DNA of 64,000 bases from NCBI GenBank assembly GCA_019054805.1, contig JAHQIY010000011.1, positions 3,043,001-3,107,000 of the forward strand. Reading direction: 5' to 3'. The notes beneath the pieces were generated by a model, which did no database searches, was not told where the DNA came from, and was given only the letters and a program-made list of their open reading frames with translations. The stretch is from Brachionus manjavacas. Its lineage: Eukaryota > Rotifera > Eurotatoria > Ploima > Brachionidae. Position numbers and translations under genes: made by a program. Shown piece by piece: positions 57,700-64,000 of this stretch (positions within the stretch are counted from its first letter, which is position 1; each line of letters begins with the position of its first letter).

Positions 57700-58105
57700 T
57701 TTGTGTTTGAATTACAAAATGTATCCAATGTTGAAGTTACATTAAAAAAGTGCGATGTTTCAAATTATTTTTTCAGTCTCAAATAAAAAAATAATTTTAA
57801 GTTAATGCCGCAAGCATGAGAAACTATATTTTTTTTTTTAAATTTTGTCTTTGAGTTTGTGAAATGATGATCCTTAAGATAAAATTTGTTCAAAAACTAT
57901 CTACGCTCTGTTTTCCATTTTTTATAAATTATGTTTGTGTTAAAATGCATCAAATGAATGTCAATTATAACTAAAGTCAAAATGAAAAATGAAAAAAATA
58001 AAGTTTTTCGGGTCCAGTCGATAAGGTGGACTATGGTTCACCTATAACTGAAAAATTTCATGTTCTCAGGTTTTATGGACTATTAGTTCACCAAATCTAA
58101 AAATT
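57700..58105. repeat. second copy of the 43.3-kb inverted-repeat family
   Basis: Matches 43285-43690 in the same orientation: GAATTACAAAATGTATCCAA, GTGCGATGTTTCAAAT, GTGAAATGATGATCCTTAAG, CTATGGTTCACC and TGTTCTCAGGTTTTATG in the same order. The right-hand inverted arms are missing, so this copy is truncated. Confidence 0.75.
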
Positions 58106-58243
58106 GTTTTTCTAATTTGAAATTTTTTCATCAATTCAGAAAAGAGCTATATGTAATATTTAAAAATAAGATAGAAAAAAAATGCTAGCAAATAAATTCA
58201 AAGTTGGGTGGAGTAGGAAAAATTTGCAAAATATGTGTATAAA

Positions 58244-58663
58244 TGTTCCCTGTTCCCGGAAGTCAAACACTTAAAGGGTGAAAAATTAATTTTAGTTATC
58301 TGTTGTAACTCTCTTAATAGTTACATCATCTTGTCTTATCAGTAAGAAAACTTACTGTGTATAACACAACATTTCAAATGTTGCTCTCTGCAGTTTCATA
58401 AATAAAATAATAGATTCAAGTCGAATGACTTGGAAGGAAAAAAATCTTGCTTTTTTTCTTTATGATTGTTGTTTATTATTTTTTTGGTTAAAGTTTATTT
58501 TTTTTCTTTTTTCCATTGTTTTGGTACCTTTTCAGGACTAGAAGTGGTCCCTTTTCTTTAATTAAAATAAAATATTTGAAATTTAGAATATAATTCTCTC
58601 TCTCGTTCCCGTTAAGTCTTTAAAACCCACAACAGCCGGATTATTAATTTAAGGACTTTAACA
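58244..58663 (+). repeat. probable 5' LTR of Ty3 element B
   Basis: Starts TGTTCCCTGTTCCCGG and ends GGACTTTAACA, giving TG...CA ends. It is followed at once by TTGGCGTCCCTAGGTG, a plausible tRNA primer-binding site. The matching 3' LTR lies beyond the window, so the boundaries are inferred. Confidence 0.6.
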
Positions 58664-58875
58664 TTGGCGTCCCTAGGTGTTCTTTTTTTTTTTTTTTCTC
58701 TAATGATAAAAGATTAAGATAGAAACACAAGTCTTACATAATTACACGAGATTCAGATCTGCTCCTATAAAAATAAATTATTCGAGTGAACATGCGTAAT
58801 AAATTAATTACATTAAACAGATAAAGTTACAGTCAACATTAAAGTTACTGTGCTATCCTTTTCTATCCCTTTAAA

Positions 58876-60813
58876 ATGAAATTGCATCATTTCTTTCTTT
58901 CCGCAATTGTATTGCTAACATGTTTCATAAATACACATGCGTGGTTGTTTACCAAAAAAGTTTCAACCTTCGAAAAATGTGTATCTTATTTAATCCAAGT
59001 CTACACGGACTTGTTCAATATGGTTTGTGGTGTAAGCAAGGCTGTAATTGTCTCAATGTCATTCGAAACAGTCGCATTTACCTGTTTCATGATATTTATG
59101 TTTTTGTTGTACAAGAAGTTCAAAAAAGGGAGGCATGGCACGCCCACGCCCATCAGAAACAACAACACAATTCAATCCGGGGTCAGTGTATTTAATTCCC
59201 TGCAATTCGATAACTCATCGAGGAACGAAGCCATGTGTACTCAGACTAGAATGCCCCTTGTAACCGCAAACATTATCAAAACACCAGAGATCTTCAAAAG
59301 AGGTATGGATGGTGAAGTATGGATTACCGTGATGGAGTCATTTCTGAATGATTTGGATAAATCAAAATGGGTTCGGATCGCTATTAGTTATATAGATAAT
59401 AAACTTCTCAAAGAGTTTAAAAATTTGAACGAACTTTTACAAGACCGTGAAAATGGGTTTAGTCGTTTTAAAAAACATTTCTTAGATTTAATTACCGTGG
59501 ACGAACCTGCTAACAAAGATGTAACAGTGAATTGGAGCACGTTAAATGACTACAAACAACATTACAACGAATCAATCCGAGATTTTGGTAACAATATTAT
59601 GAGATTGGTCAAAGCATTGTTCCCAGTAACTAATGAATCAACTGACTGTGATAAATTGATGCAAGAGAGATTCGTTGAAGGCTTAAAAGACACCCGTTTA
59701 CGGGAAGAAGCACGAACAAAGATGCACAAGATGAAAAATTTAAACAAGGACAAAGCGTTTACAATCAACGACTTGATCAATTATACAAATTGTAAGAATG
59801 AAGGTTTTGAAAAGCCTTCTTCAAGTACTGGTTACTCAAGTGCAAAAATTACGAGTGACAGTGACGATCATCGCAAACAGAATTTTAATCAAAACACGAG
59901 GTTCACACCTTCATATTACTGTAGAACTCAATTTAGACCTTTTCCAAAACCAAATCGTAATGATACGCAGCCTCAAACATTTGTCTCCGTGCCGCGGCCA
60001 AAAGAAGAAAAGGTAAATGAAACAAAACAATCTATAATGACTTTTGGTACAGCATCAAATTCAAACGGAAGACATAGACCAATTGTTGGACAAGCAATTC
60101 TAAATAATACTTTGGTAAAGTATATTTGTGATACTGGCGCGATTGCAACAATTATCAATTTTAAAACCTTTAATATAATTTGTAAACACGATCCATTGAC
60201 AAGATTGGAGAATTACAATGATGAAAAGTTATACTCATGTACTTCTGAAATGAAAATACATGGAGTAGTACATTTGAAACAATGTATAGTGTCCGCGGAC
60301 ACACAAGGTTTTTTAAAAGATGTAACAGTATTAGTCGCTGACTATATATCTGGTTATGAATGTATTTTTGGCAGAGATGTAATCAACAAGATTGCATCAA
60401 TTACAAACAATTTTGATGTTGTCCGAGACAAAATCAAAACAATGTCGAGTGAAGTTTTTCAAATCTTCAGGCACCAAATGAACCAACGATATCATAATCG
60501 TGAGTCAAATTTCAATGATCAAAATGTTTCGACATCAAAAAGTGGTGATCCAACAAATCAAGAAGACAGTTACCGTGATAGAGTAGAAACAAACGGCTTA
60601 CCAGCAATACAAACTCTATTCGACCAAATCAATGAATCAAATGTTGAAACAAATGAACAAAAACTCCTAGTTCAAATCGACCAAGTTACCGTGTGTGACA
60701 AACAAGACAAACAAGAGTTGGTGAGAATCTCAAAAATTGTAGAAACACTCGATCTGACTAAATCAAAAAAAGAACAAATAGAACAAATCAGAGAGATCAT
60801 TGGACTGAATTGA
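58876..60813 (+). CDS. Ty3 element B: Gag-protease with N-terminal signal and membrane segments
   Basis: 645 aa, uninterrupted. It opens with a signal-peptide-like segment (MKLHHFFLSAIVLLTCF) and a second hydrophobic helix (about 57-79) followed by KKFKKGR. The capsid-like part follows (about 135-310). No CCHC knuckle is present; an Arg/Asn/Pro-rich region (about 330-380) may bind RNA. A retroviral-type aspartic protease has the active site YICDTGAIATII (Asp419) and CIFGRDVINK as its later landmark. The ORF stops at 60811-60813, and pol continues in the -1 frame from a slippery A run at 60765. Confidence 0.88.
   Translation: MKLHHFFLSAIVLLTCFINTHAWLFTKKVSTFEKCVSYLIQVYTDLFNMVCGVSKAVIVSMSFETVAFTCFMIFMFLLYKKFKKGRHGTPTPIRNNNTIQSGVSVFNSLQFDNSSRNEAMCTQTRMPLVTANIIKTPEIFKRGMDGEVWITVMESFLNDLDKSKWVRIAISYIDNKLLKEFKNLNELLQDRENGFSRFKKHFLDLITVDEPANKDVTVNWSTLNDYKQHYNESIRDFGNNIMRLVKALFPVTNESTDCDKLMQERFVEGLKDTRLREEARTKMHKMKNLNKDKAFTINDLINYTNCKNEGFEKPSSSTGYSSAKITSDSDDHRKQNFNQNTRFTPSYYCRTQFRPFPKPNRNDTQPQTFVSVPRPKEEKVNETKQSIMTFGTASNSNGRHRPIVGQAILNNTLVKYICDTGAIATIINFKTFNIICKHDPLTRLENYNDEKLYSCTSEMKIHGVVHLKQCIVSADTQGFLKDVTVLVADYISGYECIFGRDVINKIASITNNFDVVRDKIKTMSSEVFQIFRHQMNQRYHNRESNFNDQNVSTSKSGDPTNQEDSYRDRVETNGLPAIQTLFDQINESNVETNEQKLLVQIDQVTVCDKQDKQELVRISKIVETLDLTKSKKEQIEQIREIIGLN
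60765..60771 (+). promoter_or_regulatory. probable -1 ribosomal frameshift site
   Basis: A AAA AAA is in the correct register with the gag frame. The -1 frame has a TAA at 60759-60761 just before it and is open from here into pol, so the only window for a -1 shift is 60762-60813. A downstream stimulatory structure was not identified. Confidence 0.65.
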
Positions 60814-63797
60814 AGAAAATATCGGCAAGTTCATCAGCTGAAATAACACCATCGAAAAATCATGATCACGCTTTCAAGATAGAATTGATTGATCCAAACC
60901 AAAAACCAATCAAATGTAAGTGTAGACCGTTACCGTATCATCTGAAAGATCAAGTCAAGCGTGAGTTAGATCTTCAACTCAAGGCTGGAATAATTCGTAA
61001 AAGTAACAGCCCCTGGTGTTCACCAATTAGAGTCGTAGTCAAACCTGACGGTTCAATTCGTATTACCGTGGACTACAAGGCTGTCAACAAATTAATCAAA
61101 GATGATAATTATCCGTTACCGTCGATAACCGATTTATATAACTTATTAACTAATGCTGACATAATGACAAAAATGGATATGAAAACAGCATATTATCAAA
61201 TACCCGTACATAAAGGATCGATTGAAATCACGGCGTTTATTTGTGAATTTGGCGTTTTTGAATACGTTTGTATGCCAATGGGTTTGAAAACCTCACCAGC
61301 CAAATTTCAACGATTCATTGAAGACGTTTTAAAGCACTTTATAAACTTTCGTTTACTCGGAGCTTATTTAGATGACTCCTTCATGTTTACAAATACACAA
61401 CTGTTTAGTGTAAAGTTTCACCTCGAAGTTGTGTTAAGAGTGATTGCAGCGCCCCAGAAAAGGGAGCTCAAAATCTCTTATGAAAAATCTGTACCAGTCT
61501 CGGATCAAATCGAATTACTTGGAAATGTTGTATCAAAAAATTCAATTAAGCCAAACCCAAACCGAGCCAAGTGTCTCGAAGAAACACCAAGACCAAATAC
61601 AATTAAAGAATTACAATCATGGCTTGGTATCGCAAACTATTACCGAAAATCTATTAAAAGTTATGCTGAACTCGCTCAACCATTGTACGACTTGTTGGGA
61701 TTAAAAGATGTGCCAAAGAATTGTCGTAAAAAAAATGGTGCTGTAGATGGTAAAAAAGTTGTTATCGTGTGGGATGAGAAGGCCGAAGCTAGTTTCGAAA
61801 AAATCAAAAAAATCATCTGTAGTGACTTGGTATTGGCCTTACCAAATTTTAATAAAGATTTTGATTTATCAACTGATGCTAGCGATTATGGTTACGGTGC
61901 CGTGCTTGAACAAGACATGGATGAAGGAAAAAGACCAATTGCGTTCTTCTCAAAAAGTTATACTCCAGCTCAAACAAACTACCCAACGTGTGAGAAAGAG
62001 CTTCTTGCAATAGTGAGGGGTATAGAATATTTTCACCAATATTTATATGGCGGATCATTCAAAGTCCATACTGATCATAAACCATTAACTTGTATCGCAG
62101 ACAAAAAGAATACAAGTTCAAGACTTGAAAGATGGTTAATGGAATTGAGTGGGTATACTTTTACTATTGTATACAAACCGGGTAAAGAAAACACGGTTCC
62201 AGATTGTCTATCTCGTATTGGAGATGAGGATGATATAGACAGTGAAGGCGAGGATAATTTGGACAATATAGTCGCAATGATTGATCACCAACCAAATGTT
62301 ACCGTGACAGTTGAACAAAGCCCAAAATCAAATTCAAATTCAAGTGACAATGAGCCTATAACCCAATCATCACAAAACTCAGACTCAACACAAACTGAAG
62401 AACCAATGGATTTGAAAATCGAACAATTCAAAGACGAAGACATTAAATAGGCCATCCAACTAAAAATTGAGAATGGTGCCACAAGACCAAAACTAAATTT
62501 GTTTCAAAATGTAGTTCGTAAAATTTTATACAAAGAATATGACAATTTAGAAGTCATAAATGGTGTTCTATATCGTTACAGTGAAGACCACAATGGCGAT
62601 TCAATTGTTCAATACGTGATCCCTAAACATTTAGTTGAGAGAATTTTAAATCAAATTCACTCATCAATTTTCAATGCTCATCTTGGTAAATCAAAAACTA
62701 CAAACAAAATAATCGAACGATTTTATCGTCCTTTTTTAAAAGATGAGATAAAAATGTGTATCAAGTATTGTGACGTTTGCCAAAAAACAAAATTATCACA
62801 ACAAAAGCATCTAGCTTTACTTCTTTACTTGACCCCATGTCGTCCAAATCAACTTGTTACAACAGACTTTGCAGGTCCATTAAAATTAACACTCAGGGGT
62901 TACAAATACATTCAAGTAGTGATTTGTCACTTTACAAAGTTCATTGAAATTTATGCCTTAAAAATTAGTAAGACTCATAGTATTGCATACAAGATAGTCA
63001 ATGAGTGGTGTTGTCGTTACGGTATTCCCGAATGAATTTTGTCAGATGCCAACAAACAATTCCAATCAAAATTACTGGATCTTGTCTATGAATATTTAGA
63101 CATTAAACGTCTCAAAACGACTCCATTCCTTCCACAATGTGACGGACAAAGTGAGCGTACAATTCAAACCCTCAAAAACATGATTAAAGCTCATGTTGAT
63201 GTCGATCAAAACACTTCAGATCTAAATTTAAATGCTTACGCATTTGCGTATAATTCATCGGTCCATATGACCACTAAACAGACCCCATTTGAGATGATGT
63301 TTGGGCGAAAACCCAGAAACCCCATCGATATTGTCACACCAAATGTTGTTGAATTAGATCGTGCTCCAATTTTAGAAAAATATGAATTGACAACCAAACA
63401 TGGCCAAGTTACCGTGTTGGAAGATTTTAATGAGACTTATGAGTCAAAGTTACCTCAAATAGCCTCCGACTATCTCAATGAGCTCAAGACAAAATTAGCA
63501 AACAGCTACAAAATTGTTGCAACAAATCGCGACATCAAAATGGACAAAGCCAAACTGGACTTCGATCGCCAAATCAAAAAATTTGACTACAAAATTGGTT
63601 ACTTGGTTTTATGTGATCATCCAAAACTTAAGAAGGGCTTGTCACAAGGCATTGCTCACAAATATTATGGTCCTTTTGTGATCGTAGACAAAAATGAAAA
63701 TCAATGTGACTACTTGATCCGCTTAGCCTCGAGTCCAAAAGCCAAAATTAAACAAGTACATAAGAACAGGCTCAAATCATACTTCCATACTGTTTAA
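60810..63797 (+). pseudogene. Ty3 element B: pol (RT, RNase H, integrase) with two in-frame stops
   Basis: RT: NSPWCSPIRVVVKPDGS, DYKAVNKLI, MDMKTAYYQIPV, MPMGLKTSPAKFQ and YLDD at 61365-61376. RNase H: STDASDYGYGAVL, CEKELLAIVRG, HTDHKPLTC and ENTVPDCLSR. Integrase: an HH-CC zinc site (HSSIFNAHLG, YCDVCQ), TTDFAGPL, ILSDANKQF and SERTIQTLKN supply the D, D and E, then a C-terminal GPF region (YYGPFVIVDK). TAG at 62448-62450 and TGA at 63033-63035 interrupt one otherwise open frame; each could come from a single C-to-T change. The element is therefore young but probably disabled as read. Confidence 0.92.
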
Positions 63798-64000
63798 AAT
63801 TACCAACAATAAAAGAGGAACCAGACGAAGTTGATGAACCGGTTCAAAAGAAAAAACGTTCTTACAAAAAGAACTTAAATAATCCTAGATGGAAAGACTC
63901 CAGTACTCAAAATCAAGGTAACGTGTCTAGTGATTCAAGTCAAGAATCTTCAAGTGATGAACCAGATAGTAGTGATGAATATCAAAGTGATTGTAAAACA
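63798..64000 (+). pseudogene. Ty3 element B: acidic pol tail in shifted frame
   Basis: One base out of frame with the pol end, a frame runs open to the window edge: PTIKEEPDEVDEPVQKKKRS, then Ser/Asp-rich SSDSSQESSSDEPDSSDE. It joins pol at about 63794-63801 (GTTTAAAAT), so it is either the natural pol tail after a one-base loss or gain, or a separate small ORF. The 3' LTR is not reached. Confidence 0.5.

Overview
The window reads as nuclear DNA of a very AT-rich invertebrate animal. Four genes can be assembled with GT-AG introns, nearly all of 44-58 nt (one of 379 nt). They are a V-ATPase subunit e, an HTATIP2/TIP30-like reductase and two chymotrypsin-fold serine proteases. Several other genes have no visible intron. 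The dense and varied set of transposon relics (hAT, mariner, Tc1-like, MULE-like, Ty3, Penelope-like, CR1/jockey-like LINEs, Ulp1, SWIM/PHD) would suit a rotifer-like genome, but that placement is a guess.

Layout. 1-2016: hAT transposase (minus) running off the left edge. 2-6.3 kb: non-coding DNA with two tRNA-like sequences and a 101-bp satellite next to hAT-like ends. 6.5-13.4 kb: membrane-anchored methyltransferase-like protein, a 66-aa ORF behind a TATA box, and three small single-pass membrane proteins of one family. 14-16 kb: LINE and gag relics. 17.1-25.7 kb: a frameshifted galactose-3-O-sulfotransferase gene, then a large inverted duplication with two copies of an HHxxxDG acyltransferase around a 3-kb spacer. 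The left copy is frameshifted and the right copy is intact. 25.8-29.8 kb: an inverted ~23-bp TGACA array element, hAT and Ulp1 relics. 29.8-35.0 kb: a Ty3 chromovirus relic that has lost its integrase core but keeps a chromodomain and an env-like third ORF. 36.1-36.7 kb: an internally deleted mariner with perfect ends. 37.2-38.2 kb: secreted serine protease. 39-44.9 kb: LINE, Penelope-like and MULE-like relics and a composite inverted-repeat element carrying a LINE. 45.9-46.2 kb: V-ATPase subunit e. 47.6-50.2 kb: nested LINE and hAT relics. 50.8-51.7 kb: HTATIP2-like gene. 53-54 kb: SWIM/PHD and LINE relics. 54.8-56.4 kb: type II transmembrane serine protease. 58.2 kb to the end: a nearly intact Ty3-type LTR element with a membrane-targeted Gag-protease ORF and a -1 frameshifted pol, running off the right edge.

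The host genes do not form an obvious pathway. The most notable features are the partly homogenised inverted acyltransferase pair, the unusual gag and recurrent 8-mer of the right-hand LTR element, the periodic TGACA array, and the three-gene membrane family. Single-base breaks in short A or T runs recur in otherwise clean ORFs (about 1.3, 17.6, 20.0 and 63.8 kb), so residual homopolymer sequencing error should be excluded before those genes are called dead.
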